This document shows, one piece after another, positions 1 to 10,711 of a stretch of DNA of 64,000 bases. The stretch's first letter is position 1. Each line of letters starts with the position of its first letter. The translations under genes and the position numbers were made by a program. Location of the stretch: positions 1-64,000 of the forward strand of contig CBDAQP010000002.1 of assembly GCA_965199245.1 (NCBI GenBank), given 5' to 3'. The notes under the pieces are model-generated. The model saw nothing but the letters and a program-made list of their open reading frames with translations, did no database searches and was not told where the DNA came from. Source of the DNA: Carbonatibacter sp965199245 (GTDB lineage: Bacteria > Pseudomonadota > Alphaproteobacteria > Kiloniellales > Kiloniellaceae).

Positions 1-3000
1 CCTTCACATCGGTGTCACCAGACCCGTCACCCTGATTGCCCTCATCACCGGCATCCTTATCAGCGTCCTTATCAGCAACCTTCACATCGGTGTCACCAGA
101 CCCGTCACCCTGATTGCCCTCATCACCGGCATCCTTATCAGCGTCCTTATCAGCAACCTTCACATCGGTGTCACCAGACCCGTCACCCTGATTGCCCTCA
201 TCACCGGCATCCTTATCAGCGTCCTTATCAGCAACCTTCACATCGGTGTCACCAGACCCGTCGCCCTGATTGCCCTCATCACCGGCATCCTTATCATTGC
301 CCTCATCACCGGCATCCTTATCAGCGTCCTTATCAGCAACCTTCACATCGGTGTCACCAGACCCGTCACCCTGATTGCCCTCATCACCGGCATCCTTATC
401 AGCGTCCTTATCAGCAACCTTCACATCGGTGTCACCAGACCCGTCACCCTGATTGCCCTCATCACCGGCATCCTTATCAGCGTCCTTATCAGCAACCTTC
501 ACATCGGTGTCACCAGACCCGTCACCCTGATTGCCCTCATCACCGGCATCCTTATCAGCGTCCTTATCAGCAACCTTCACATCGGTGTCACCAGACCCGT
601 CACCCTGATTGCCCTCATCACCGGCATCCTTATCAGCGTCCTTATCAGCAACCTTCACATCGGTGTCACCAGACCCGTCACCCTGATTGCCCTCATCACC
701 GGCATCCTTATCAGCGTCCTTATCAGCAACCTTCACATCGGTGTCACCAGACCCGTCACCCTGATTGCCCTCATCACCGGCATCCTTATCAGCGTCCTTA
801 TCAGCAACCTTCACATCGGTGTCACCAGACCCGTCACCCTGATTGCCCTCATCACCGGCATCCTTATCAGCGTCCTTATCAGCAACCTTCACATCGGTGT
901 CACCAGACCCGTCGCCCTGATTGCCCTCATCACCGGCATCCTTATCAGCGTCCTTATCAGCAACCTTCACATCGGTGTCACCAGACCCGTCACCCTGATT
1001 GCCCTCATCACCGGCATCCTTATCAGCGTCCTTATCAGCAACCTTCACATCGGTGTCACCAGACCCGTCACCCTGATTGCCCTCATCACCGGCATCCTTA
1101 TCAGCGTCCTTATCAGCAACCTTCACATCGGTGTCACCAGACCCGTCACCCTGATTGCCCTCATCACCGGCAGCAACCTTCACATCGGTGTCACCAGACC
1201 CGTCACCCATTGCCCTCATCACCGGCATCCTTATCAGCGTCCTTATCAGCAACCTTCACATCGGTGTCACCAGACCCGTCGCCCTGATTGCCCTCATCAC
1301 CGGCATCCTTATCAGCAACCTTCACATCGGTGTCACCAGACCCGTCGCCCTGATTGCCCTCATCACCGGCATCCTTATCAGCAACCTTCACATCGGTGTC
1401 ACCAGACCCGTCGCCCTGATTGCCCTCATCACCGGCATCCTTATCAGCGTCCTTATCAGCAACCTTCACATCGGTGTCACCAGACCCGTCACCCTGATTG
1501 CCCTCATCACCGGCATCCTTATCAGCAACCTTCACATCGGTGTCACCAGACCCGTCGCCCTGATTGCCCTCATCACCGGCATCCTTATCAGCAACCTTCA
1601 CATCGGTGTCACCAGACCCGTCACCCTGATTGCCCTCATCACCGGCATCCTTATCAGCGTCCTTATCAGCAACCTTCACATCGGTGTCACCAGACCCGTC
1701 ACCCTGATTGCCCTCATCACCGGCATCCTTATCAGCGTCCTTATCAGCAACCTTCACATCGGTGTCACCAGACCCGTCACCCTGATTGCCCTCATCACCG
1801 GCATCCTTATCAGCGTCCTTATCAGCAACCTTCACATCGGTGTCACCAGACCCGTCACCCTGATTGCCCTCATCACCGGCATCCTTATCAGCGTCCTTAT
1901 CAGCAACCTTCACATCGGTGTCACCAGACCCGTCACCCTGATTGCCCTCATCACCGGCTGATTGCCCTCATCACCGGCATCCTTATCAGCAACCTTCACA
2001 TCGGTGTCACCAGACCCGTCACCCTGATTGCCCTCATCACCGGCATCCTTATCAGCGTCCTTATCAGCAACCTTCACATCGGTGTCACCAGACCCGTCAC
2101 CCTGATTGCCCTCATCACCGGCATCCTTATCAGCGTCCTTATCAGCAACCTTCACATCGGTGTCACCAGACCCGTCGCCCTGATTGCCCTCATCACCGGC
2201 ATCCTTATCAGCGTCCTTATCAGCAACCTTCACATCGGTGTCACCAGACCCGTCGCCCTGATTGCCCTCATCACCGGCATCCTTATCAGCGTCCTTATCA
2301 GCAACCTTCACATCGGTGTCACCAGACCCGTCGTCACCCTGATTGCCCTCATCACCGGCATCCTTATCAGCGTCCTTATCAGCAACCTTCACATCGGTGT
2401 CACCAGACCCGTCACCCTGATTGCCCTCATCACCGGCATCCTTATCAGCAACCTTCACATCGGTGTCACCAGACCCGTCACCCTGATTGCCCTCATCACC
2501 GGCATCCTTATCAGCGTCCTTATCAGCAACCTTCACATCGGTGTCACCAGACCCGTCACCCTGATTGCCCTCATCACCGGCATCCTTATCAGCAACCTTC
2601 ACATCGGTGTCACCAGACCCGTCGCCCTGATTGCCCTCATCACCGGCATCCTTATCAGCGTCCTTATCAGCAACCTTCACATCGGTGTCACCAGACCCGT
2701 CGCCCTGATTGCCCTCATCACCGGCAACCTTCACATCGGTGTCACCAGACCCGTCACCCATTGCCCTCATCACCGGTCCTTATCAGCAACCTTCACATCG
2801 GTGTCACCAGACCCGTCACCCTGATTGCCCTCATCACCGGCATCCTTATCAGCGTCCTTATCAGCAACCTTCACATCGGTGTCACCAGACCCGTCACCCT
2901 GATTGCCCTCATCACCGGCATCCTTATCAGCGTCCTTATCAGCAACCTTCACATCGGTGTCACCAGACCCGTCACCCTGATTGCCCTCATCACCGGCATC

Positions 3001-6000
3001 CTTATCAGCGTCCTTATCAGCAACCTTCACATCGGTGTCACCAGACCCGTCACCCTGATTGCCCTCATCACCGGCATCCTTATCAGCGTCCTTATCAGCA
3101 ACCTTCACATCGGTGTCACCAGACCCGTCGCCCTGATTGCCCTCATCACCGGCATCCTTATCAGCGTCCTTATCAGCAACCTTCACATCGGTGTCACCAG
3201 ACCCGTCACCCTGATTGCCCTCATCACCGGCATCCTTATCAGCGTCCTTATCAGCAACCTTCACATCGGTGTCACCAGACCCGTCGCCCTGATTGCCCTC
3301 ATCACCGGCATCCTTATCAGCGTCCTTATCAGCAACCTTCACATCGGTGTCACCAGACCCGTCACCCTGATTGCCCTCATCACCGGCATCCTTATCAGCG
3401 TCCTTATCAGCAACCTTCACATCGGTGTCACCAGACCCGTCACCCTGATTGCCCTCATCACCGGCATCCTTATCAGCGTCCTTATCAGCAACCTTCACAT
3501 CGGTGTCACCAGACCCGTCACCCTGATTGCCCTCATCACCGGCATCCTTATCAGCGTCCTTATCAGCAACCTTCACATCGGTGTCACCAGACCCGTCGCC
3601 CTGATTGCCCTCATCACCGGCATCCTTATCAGCGTCCTTATCAGCAACCTTCACATCGGTGTCACCAGACCCGTCACCCTGATTGCCCTCATCACCGGCA
3701 TCCTTATCAGCGTCCTTATCAGCAACCTTCACATCGGTGTCACCAGACCCGTCGCCCTGATTGCCCTCATCACCGGCATCCTTATCAGCGTCCTTATCAG
3801 CAACCTTCACATCGGTGTCACCAGACCCGTCGCCCTGATTGCCCTCATCACCGGCATCCTTATCAGCGTCCTTATCAGCAACCTTCACATCGGTGTCACC
3901 AGACCCGTCACCCTGATTGCCCTCATCACCGGCATCCTTATCAGCGTCCTTATCAGCAACCTTCACATCGGTGTCACCAGACCCGTCACCCTGATTGCCC
4001 TCATCACCGGCATCCTTATCAGCGTCCTTATCAGCAACCTTCACATCGGTGTCACCAGACCCGTCACCCTGATTGCCCTCATCACCGGCATCCTTATCAG
4101 CGTCCTTATCAGCAACCTTCACATCGGTGTCACCAGACCCGTCACCCTGATTGCCCTCATCACCGGCATCCTTATCAGCGTCCTTATCAGCAACCTTCAC
4201 ATCGGTGTCACCAGACCCGTCGCCCTGATTGCCCTCATCACCGGCATCCTTATCAGCGTCCTTATCAGCAACCTTCACATCGGTGTCACCAGACCCGTCG
4301 CCCTGATTGCCCTCATCACCGGCATCCTTATCAGCGTCCTTATCAGCAACCTTCACATCGGTGTCACCAGACCCGTCACCCTGATTGCCCTCATCACCGG
4401 CATCCTTATCAGCAACCTTCACATCGGTGTCACCAGACCCGTCACCCTGATTGCCCTCATCACCGGCAGCGTCCTTATCAGCAACCTTCACATCGGTGTC
4501 ACCAGACCCGTCACCCTGATTGCCCTCATCAGCGTCCTTATCAGCAACCTTCACATCGGTGTCACCAGACCCGTCACCCTGATTGCCCTCATCACCGGCA
4601 TCCTTATCAGCGTCCTTATCAGCAACCTTCACATCGGTGTCACCAGACCCGTCACCCTGATTGCCCTCATCACCGGCATCCTTATCAGCAACCTTCACAT
4701 CGGTGTCACCAGACCCGTCGCCCTGATTGCCCTCATCACCGGCATCCTTATCAGCGTCCTTATCAGCAACCTTCACATCGGTGTCACCAGACCCGTCACC
4801 CTGATTGCCCTCATCACCGGCATCCTTATCAGCGTCCTTATCAGCAACCTTCACATCGGTGTCACCAGACCCGTCGCCCTGATTGCCCTCATCACCGGCA
4901 TCCTTATCACCGGCATCCTTATCAGCAACCTTCACATCGGTGTCACCAGACCCGTCACCCTGATTGCCCTCATCACCGGCATCCTTATCAGCGTCCTTAT
5001 CAGCAACCTTCACATCGGTGTCACCAGACCCGTCACCCTGATTGCCCTCATCACCGGCATCCTTATCAGCAACCTTCACATCGGTGTCACCAGACCCGTC
5101 GCCCTGATTGCCCTCATCACCGGCATCCTTATCAGCGTCCTTATCAGCAACCTTCACATCGGTGTCACCAGACCCGTCACCCTGATTGCCCTCATCACCG
5201 GCATCCTTATCAGCGTCCTTATCAGCAACCTTCACATCGGTGTCACCAGACCCGTCACCCTGATTGCCCTCATCACCGGCATCCTTATCAGCGTCCTTAT
5301 CAGCAACCTTCACATCGGTGTCACCAGACCCGTCGCCCTGATTGCCCTCATCACCGGCATCCTTACCGGCAACCTTCACATCGGTGTCACCAGACCCGTC
5401 ACCCTGATTGCCCTCATCACCGGTCCTTATCAGCAACCTTCACATCGGTGTCACCAGACCCGTCACCCTGATTGCCCTCATCACCGGCATCCTTATCAGC
5501 GTCCTTATCAGCAACCTTCACATCGGTGTCACCAGACCCGTCGCCCTGATTGCCCTCATCACCGGCATCCTTATCAGCGTCCTTATCAGCAACCTTCACA
5601 TCGGTGTCACCAGACCCGTCACCCTGATTGCCCTCATCACCGGCATCCTTATCAGCGTCCTTATCAGCAACCTTCACATCGGTGTCACCAGACCCGTCGC
5701 CCTGATTGCCCTCATCACCGGCATCCTTATCAGCGTCCTTATCAGCAACCTTCACATCGGTGTCACCAGACCCGTCACCCTGATTGCCCTCATCACCGGC
5801 ATCCTTATCAGCAACCTTCACATCGGTGTCACCAGACCCGTCGCCCGCCCTGATTGCCCTCATCACCGGCATCCTTATCAGCGTCCTTATCAGCAACCTT
5901 CACATCGGTGTCACCAGACCCGTCACCCTGATTGCCCTCATCACCGGCATTGCCCTCATCACCGGCATCCTTATCAGCGTCCTTATCAGCAACCTTCACA

Positions 6001-6483
6001 TCGGTGTCACCAGACCCGTCGCCCTGATTGCCCTCATCACCGGCATCCTTATCAGCGTCCTTATCAGCAACCTTCACATCGGTGTCACCAGACCCGTCGC
6101 CCTGATTGCCCTCATCACCGGCAGCGTCCTTATCAGCAACCTTCACATCGGTGTCACCAGACCCGTCACCCTGATTGCCCTCATCACCGGCATCCTTATC
6201 AGCAACCTTCACATCGGTGTCACCAGACCCGTCACCCTGATTGCCCTCATCACCGGCATCCTTATCAGCGTCCTTATCAGCAACCTTCACATCGGTGTCA
6301 CCAGACCCGTCGCCCTGATTGCCCTCATCACCGGCATCCTTATCAGCGTCCTTATCAGCAACCTTCACATCGGTGTCACCAGACCCGTCGCCCTGATTGC
6401 CCTCATCACCGGCATCCTTATCAGCAACCTTCACATCGGTGTCACCAGACCCGTCGCCCTGATTGCCCTCATCACCGGCATCC
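1..6483 (-). repeat. Giant tandem array of a 78-bp (26-codon) repeat, autotransporter passenger type
   Basis: The 78-bp unit is repeated roughly 85 times, with a shorter 66-bp variant that lacks one four-residue DKDA block. Read on the minus strand it codes for an acidic unit that contains DKDADKDAGDEG and later GDGSGDTD, with about eight Asp, one Glu and three Lys per unit (net charge near -6). The commonest base variant (gtcaccctg against gtcgccctg) is synonymous in this minus frame (Gly GGT/GGC). In the plus frame it would change Thr to Ala. This argues that minus is the true sense. The array continues left of the window. It has frame breaks near 1205, 1950, 2757-2775, 5424 and 5846. No start codon with a signal peptide is visible at its right end. 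The Asp-rich spacing suggests calcium binding, which is inference. Confidence 0.9.
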
Positions 6484-6484
6484 C

Positions 6485-7888
6485 AATCAGGGTGACGGGT
6501 CTGGTGACACCGATGTGAAGGAGGTCGCAGGTAAGGATAAGGATGCGGATAGGGATGTGCCGCTGAACCTTAAGTCGGGGGGCGACGGGTCTGGTAGTGA
6601 CGACACAGATGTGAAGGATGTCGCTGGTAAGGATGTCGATGATAAAGATGCGGATAGGGATGTTGATGTTGCGGATAAGGGCCTTAGTCGCCCCATTGCC
6701 CTTATGACGCCGAATGCGGTTGGCTTTAAGTCGGCGGGGGAGGTGTCGTCGAAGCTGGGCGTGTCGCTGTCTGAAGCCACTGTTCTTTTGGCGGCGGCGG
6801 ATGTTGCGAAGGATTTACCGGCGAACGACCCTGTGAAGAAGATTCTCGAGGAGGCGACCCGGGCGGGGAATGAGGCGCAGGTCAGGCGTCTTGCGGCCCA
6901 GCTCACGCCGCAGATGACCGCGCTGGTCGGGGTGAGGAGGGCGGTGCTCTCGACGGGGAGACAGGTGGCTGGTCTATTGTCCGACCGTCTTGCTCTGCAG
7001 CGCGGGGGGGACAGCCAGAGCGGATTTGTGCAGAGCGGATTTGCGACCGGGGGTGAGGGACTGGACAGGGCCTTCTGGCTCAAGCCGTTTGGCAGTCGGG
7101 GCAAACAGGCGAAGGACAGGAAGCGGGCTATTGACGGTTATCGGACCTCTGCACGGGGCCTTGCGGTGGGTGTGGATGCGCCTGTGGGGGAACGGGGTCG
7201 TGTGGGGACGGCTCTGGCCTATAGCACCAGCCGGATTACGGGCAAGGGTTTTGGCGAGGATAAAACGGATGTCAGGAGCTGGCAGGTCTCGATTTACGGG
7301 GATTACAGCACGGGGCGTTATTATGTGGACGGTCAGGTGGGCGTCGGGCGCAACGATGTGAGCACGACCTCGCGTGTGGCGGTCTTGACGCGCAAGTCGG
7401 CCTATGACACGACCAGCCTGACGGCCTCTGTGGGGGGTGGTGTGCCGCTGAGCCTTGATGTGAGCACGACGCTGACCCCGACGGCGGGTCTGTCGTGGAC
7501 GCGTGTGGGGTCGGCGCGTTATACCACGACGGGGGCGTTGAGCCTGAACCAGAAGATCACAGTGGGGTCGATTGATGCGGTTGTGGGGACGCTGGGCACC
7601 CGCCTACACAAAGAGATCACCCGGGGGAATGGCACCCTTGTTCCCGTGGTGCGTGTGGGGCTGTCCTATGACTTTGCGGGGGATCAAACGACGGCGCGCG
7701 GCCGGTTCACCGGCGGTGGCAACCGCTTTACGGTCAAGGGGGCGAAGGTCAGGAAGCTGTCAGGCACCGCAGGTGTGGGCCTGAGCTATAGTGCCCCGCG
7801 CTGGTCAATCGGGGCGGACTATGACCTGAGTGCCCGCACTGGCTACACGGGCCACAGTGCCCGCCTGAATGCCAGGGTCAAGTTCTGA
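6485..7888 (+). CDS. Autotransporter C-terminal part: degenerate repeats, linker and beta-barrel (5' part missing or inverted)
   Basis: This is the distal end of a type V secretion autotransporter, which would thread its passenger through an outer-membrane barrel. The first ~60 codons are one half repeat (NQGDGSGDTDVK) and two diverged copies. A helical linker with the usual LTPQMTAL and LLSDRLALQR pattern follows, then a barrel of about 275 residues starting near FWLKPFGSRG. The chain ends in the typical aromatic residue (RVKF). The frame stays open leftwards into the inverted array, but there it reads HPYQRPYQQPSHRCHQ, which is the antisense of the repeat and not a believable passenger. No signal peptide or start codon can be assigned here, so the gene as shown is incomplete. 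The barrel itself looks intact and ends just before a strong terminator. Confidence 0.85.
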   Translation, partial: NQGDGSGDTDVKEVAGKDKDADRDVPLNLKSGGDGSGSDDTDVKDVAGKDVDDKDADRDVDVADKGLSRPIALMTPNAVGFKSAGEVSSKLGVSLSEATVLLAAADVAKDLPANDPVKKILEEATRAGNEAQVRRLAAQLTPQMTALVGVRRAVLSTGRQVAGLLSDRLALQRGGDSQSGFVQSGFATGGEGLDRAFWLKPFGSRGKQAKDRKRAIDGYRTSARGLAVGVDAPVGERGRVGTALAYSTSRITGKGFGEDKTDVRSWQVSIYGDYSTGRYYVDGQVGVGRNDVSTTSRVAVLTRKSAYDTTSLTASVGGGVPLSLDVSTTLTPTAGLSWTRVGSARYTTTGALSLNQKITVGSIDAVVGTLGTRLHKEITRGNGTLVPVVRVGLSYDFAGDQTTARGRFTGGGNRFTVKGAKVRKLSGTAGVGLSYSAPRWSIGADYDLSARTGYTGHSARLNARVKF

Positions 7889-7916
7889 CCTACCCTGTGA
7901 ACTTAACCAGCGGCGG

Positions 7917-7950
7917 CCCCGAAAGGCAACAGCCTTTCGGGGTTCTGTTT
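7917..7950 (+). terminator. Rho-independent terminator of the autotransporter gene
   Basis: A perfect 11-bp stem (CCCCGAAAGGC / GCCTTTCGGGG) with an AACA loop is followed by a T-rich tail. It lies 28 bp after the autotransporter stop codon. Confidence 0.85.
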
Positions 7951-7997
7951 GTCCAGCCAAGTGCTGTCTGACCGAAACTCTTGAGCGGGTGAAAATA

Positions 7998-8124
7998 ATG
8001 AGGCTTCATTCATCAAGCCAAGAAATTGCAAGGCGCGTGACGCAGGTGTCCACCAGCACCTGCGCAGTCATAACACACATTGGCGAAGTGTCTGAAAATG
8101 CAGACCAGACCCTTGAGGCAACTT
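7998..8124 (+). pseudogene. Methyl-accepting chemotaxis protein remnant, upstream piece
   Basis: The frame reads SSQEIARRVTQVST and then IGEVSENADQTLEAT, the coiled-coil pattern of the C-terminal methylation and signalling arm of a chemoreceptor. The upstream portion of the receptor (ligand domain, HAMP, signalling tip) is absent. The reading frame runs directly into the left end of an IS630-type element at about 8125, and the receptor C-terminus is found again on the other side of the element. This is a dead fragment. The family call rests on pattern recognition over about 40 residues. Confidence 0.6.
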
Positions 8125-9240
8125 ATACCAATTCCATAAAATAAAGACTCTCTGGACCTGGCGTGTGAGCAGATTCTGTGATTCAAGGAAGGACACAGTT
8201 TTGGAGATTTGTCATGGGTCAGCCCCTTCCGCTGCGTCAGGATTATGACGCATCCCGTCTTCGCCGTCTTGCCCGGCACTCAGCAGATTCGAACCAGACG
8301 CGCCGCTTGCTTGCCCTTGCGGTCATCTCTGATGGCGGCAGTCGCAGTGAAGCCGCGCGGCGTTGGTCGTCAAATTGTTCGTGACTGGGTGTTGCGTTTC
8401 AATGCAGAAGGTCCGGACGGGCTTTTGCAACGTTCGAGAAGCGGTCGACCGGCCAGTGAGGCCCGGCTTGCTGCCTTGATTGCGCGCGTTGAAACAGGGC
8501 CATTGCCTGCTATCGATGGTGCGCTGGCGACTTCAGGATCTGGCGCAGTGGTTATGGGAGGACTATCGCCTCAGCATCAGCGAAAGTTGCCTGAGTGCCA
8601 CCTTGCGCAAACACGGCTACAGAAAACTGACAGCGCGCCCGCGTCATCATGGCCAGAACGGGGATGAGATTGACGCATTTAAAAAAACTTCCCCGCCGAA
8701 ATAGCCTCCCTGCACGCCAGAATTGGTCCGGCTGTCCCGCTGGACATCTGGTGGCAGGATGAGGCGCGTGTTGGCCAGAAGAACAGCATGGTGGGCCAAA
8801 CAGGGCACACGGCCTGTGGCAGCAAAAGACCAGCGCACAAAATCCGCCTGGATATTCGGGGCGATCTGCCCCGCCCGGGGGGGGCGCGCTTGTCCTGCCG
8901 CAGTGCAATACCTGCGGGATGCAAGGGCACCTGGAAGAGATATCGTCACAGCCGGTGCCCATGCTGTCATTATCCTTGACAAGGCGGGCTGGCACACCAC
9001 CGGCAAACTGGATATCCCGGACAATATCACCCTGTTGCCGCCACGCAGTCCTGAACTCAATCCGGTCGAAAATGTCTGGCAATATTTGCGACAAAACTGG
9101 CTGTCAAACCGCGTCTTTCAGGACCAGATCGTTTCCCTCTGTTGTGACGCATGGAATAATCTCACCGACAGGCCATGGAAAATCAGGTCCATTGGGTACA
9201 GAAAATGGGCCCATGGGTTCTAACTTTCAGGAATTGGTAT
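8125..9240 (+). mobile_element. IS630-family insertion sequence, full length but decayed
   Basis: The terminal inverted repeats ATACCAATTCC (left) and GGAATTGGTAT (right) bound an element of about 1.1 kb that carries one transposase reading frame. Pieces of the same element lie at about 35885-36295, 37463-37522 and 50848-51263. This copy is the only one with both ends in the window. It interrupts a chemoreceptor gene. Confidence 0.8.
8214..9223 (+). pseudogene. IS630-family transposase, multiply frameshifted
   Basis: The protein must be pieced together from several frames. The N-terminal helix-turn-helix part (PLRQDYDASRLRRLARHS, then QIVRDWVLRFNAEGPDGLL) leads to the linker (LEDYRLSISESCL-like). 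The first catalytic Asp is in IWWQDEARVGQKNS, the second in VIILDKAGWHTT, and the catalytic Glu in SPELNPVENVW, so all three DDE residues survive. Frame changes fall near 8370, 8500, 8700, 8800 and 8900. It cannot make a full-length protein without repair. IS630 elements normally encode a single transposase of about 340 residues, which matches the total span. Confidence 0.8.
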
Positions 9241-9269
9241 TACTTGTGCGCGTGCAACACGACGCAGAA

Positions 9270-9365
9270 AATGGCAAGCGCGACTAGGGAATTGGTTTGT
9301 ACAGCACGCTGGAGCAGAAAATTGACGGCTTTTTGCGTGATATGCGCACCCACGCCGCGCAATAA
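9270..9365 (+). pseudogene. Methyl-accepting chemotaxis protein remnant, C-terminal piece
   Basis: Just after the IS right end the sequence reads MASATRELV in one frame, then after a shift STLEQKIDGFLRDMRTHAAQ followed by TAA. This resembles the final residues of chemoreceptors, which often end with a VDGFLRDIR-like helix. Together with the piece at 7998-8124 it suggests a receptor gene split by the IS630 element, with an additional frameshift. The assignment is by pattern over few residues. Confidence 0.5.
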
Positions 9366-9377
9366 AGCCTGACTGTG

Positions 9378-9406
9378 TTGACAGGTCTATTTTTTATCAA
9401 TATAAG
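9378..9406 (+). promoter_or_regulatory. Sigma-70-type promoter for the MFS transporter
   Basis: TTGACA is followed, after exactly 17 bases, by TATAAG. The position is about 120 bp upstream of the MFS start codon, leaving a moderately long leader. No known operator is seen. Confidence 0.65.
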
Positions 9407-9526
9407 AAAATAATTATGTCTTTATATTTATAAGAAAGGTCGCATCATGCTCTGCTTGTCCAGCGTATTTTTTGGAATTTGTCTGCCTGTGATGGGGGTG
9501 GGTTTTCAAAATCCGGGCAGGCCGTC

Positions 9527-10708
9527 ATGAGAGCAGATGCCATTCTTCCGCGCTATGTTTATCTCTATTTTTTTGCTCAGTCGATCAATTTGACGGTGGC
9601 TGTGATTTCTGTCGCTTTGGTGGCCCCTGTTGGTAACAGGCTTGCCAGTGCCCCCTTTCTTTCAACTGTGCCCTACGGTGTGCAGTTTCTTTTTTTGCTG
9701 GTGGCAAGCTATCCCGTTGCGCTGTTCATGAAAAAATACGGGCGTAAGGCCGGCTTTGTCACCGGAGCAGTGTTTCTTTTCCTTGCTGGCGGGGCGGGTT
9801 ATTTTGCGGTGGTCAGGGAGTCTTTTTTTCTGCTGATCCTTTCGCATGGTTTGATTGGTCTCTTTGCGGCTTTTGCCAATTTTTATAGATATGCTGTGAA
9901 CGACGGTCTGCCCGAAAGGCTTCACGCCCGGGCTCTGTCGCTCGTTGTGGCCGGGGGTGTCATTGCAGGGGGCTGTGGGCCAGCCCTTACCGGATGGTTT
10001 CGCGATATTCCGGGTTTCGCGCCTTTTTCTTTGTCTTACGCGTTATTGAGTGTCTTTGCCCTTATCAATCTGTTGCTTGTCTTTTTCCTTCCCAATGCTA
10101 GGACGGCACAAAATTCTGTGGCTCCGCTGTCGGTGAAGAGGAGCAAAGGGGCGGTCGGTTTCGTTGTTTTTTATCCTATTTTTATTGCGGCCTTTGGCTA
10201 CGGTGTGATGAATCTCTTTATGATTTTGGCCGCGCTGAAAATGGAGGCCCTCTCTCTTTCCTTTGGTGAGTCGGCTCGTGCGCTTCAGTGGCATGTCCTC
10301 GCGATGTTTGTGCCCTCATTCTTCACCGGGCGGTTGATTGCCCGCTTTGGGCACAACGCCATTTTGTTTGCAGGGGTTGTGTTTTTTGTCGTCAGTTTTA
10401 TGATGAATGTTCAGGGTACAGAATACGGTTCTCTACTCTTGTCCCTGGTTCTGCTTGGGCTGGGGTGGAATTTGACCTATGTCGGGGGAAGTTCCTTGTT
10501 GTCCTCTATCCTTTTGGGACATCCTGACCAGAAAAAATGGCAGGGAGTCGGCGAAACTGTCATTGCATTCTTCGCTGCACTAGGGGCCGTATCCCCGTCC
10601 TTTTTGTTCAATAGCGCGGGGTGGACAACCACGCAGGTCATGGCACTGGTGGCCTGTTCTCTTCCTCTTTCGGTTCTGATTTTTGCAAGGTGGAAAAAGA
10701 CGGCGTGA
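9527..10708 (+). CDS. Major facilitator superfamily transporter
   Basis: This is an integral inner-membrane carrier of about 393 residues with roughly twelve hydrophobic segments. Segments 2 and 3 are joined by a loop with MKKYGRKAG, the MFS A-like motif. A central charged loop near residues 200-215 (RTAQ to VKRSKGA) separates the halves. The ATG at 9527 was chosen because the protein then starts just ahead of the first membrane segment; an in-frame TTG at 9479 would add 16 non-hydrophobic residues. The substrate cannot be told from the sequence. The gene converges on the TerB-like gene with only three bases between stop codons. A good promoter lies upstream. Confidence 0.85.
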   Translation: MRADAILPRYVYLYFFAQSINLTVAVISVALVAPVGNRLASAPFLSTVPYGVQFLFLLVASYPVALFMKKYGRKAGFVTGAVFLFLAGGAGYFAVVRESFFLLILSHGLIGLFAAFANFYRYAVNDGLPERLHARALSLVVAGGVIAGGCGPALTGWFRDIPGFAPFSLSYALLSVFALINLLLVFFLPNARTAQNSVAPLSVKRSKGAVGFVVFYPIFIAAFGYGVMNLFMILAALKMEALSLSFGESARALQWHVLAMFVPSFFTGRLIARFGHNAILFAGVVFFVVSFMMNVQGTEYGSLLLSLVLLGLGWNLTYVGGSSLLSSILLGHPDQKKWQGVGETVIAFFAALGAVSPSFLFNSAGWTTTQVMALVACSLPLSVLIFARWKKTA

Positions 10709-10711
10709 GGT

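Noticed and set aside
1..6483. CRISPR-like array of regular repeats.
   Set aside because: There are no unique spacers; the whole 78-bp unit repeats head to tail, and there are no cas genes nearby.
1155..6518. Long plus-strand open frames through the repeats (hydrophobic ILISVLISNLHIG-type and His/Pro-rich HPYQRPYQQPSH-type).
   Set aside because: The 78-bp unit is a multiple of three without stops in most frames, so any frame looks open. Base variants are silent only in the minus frame, and these products match no protein type.
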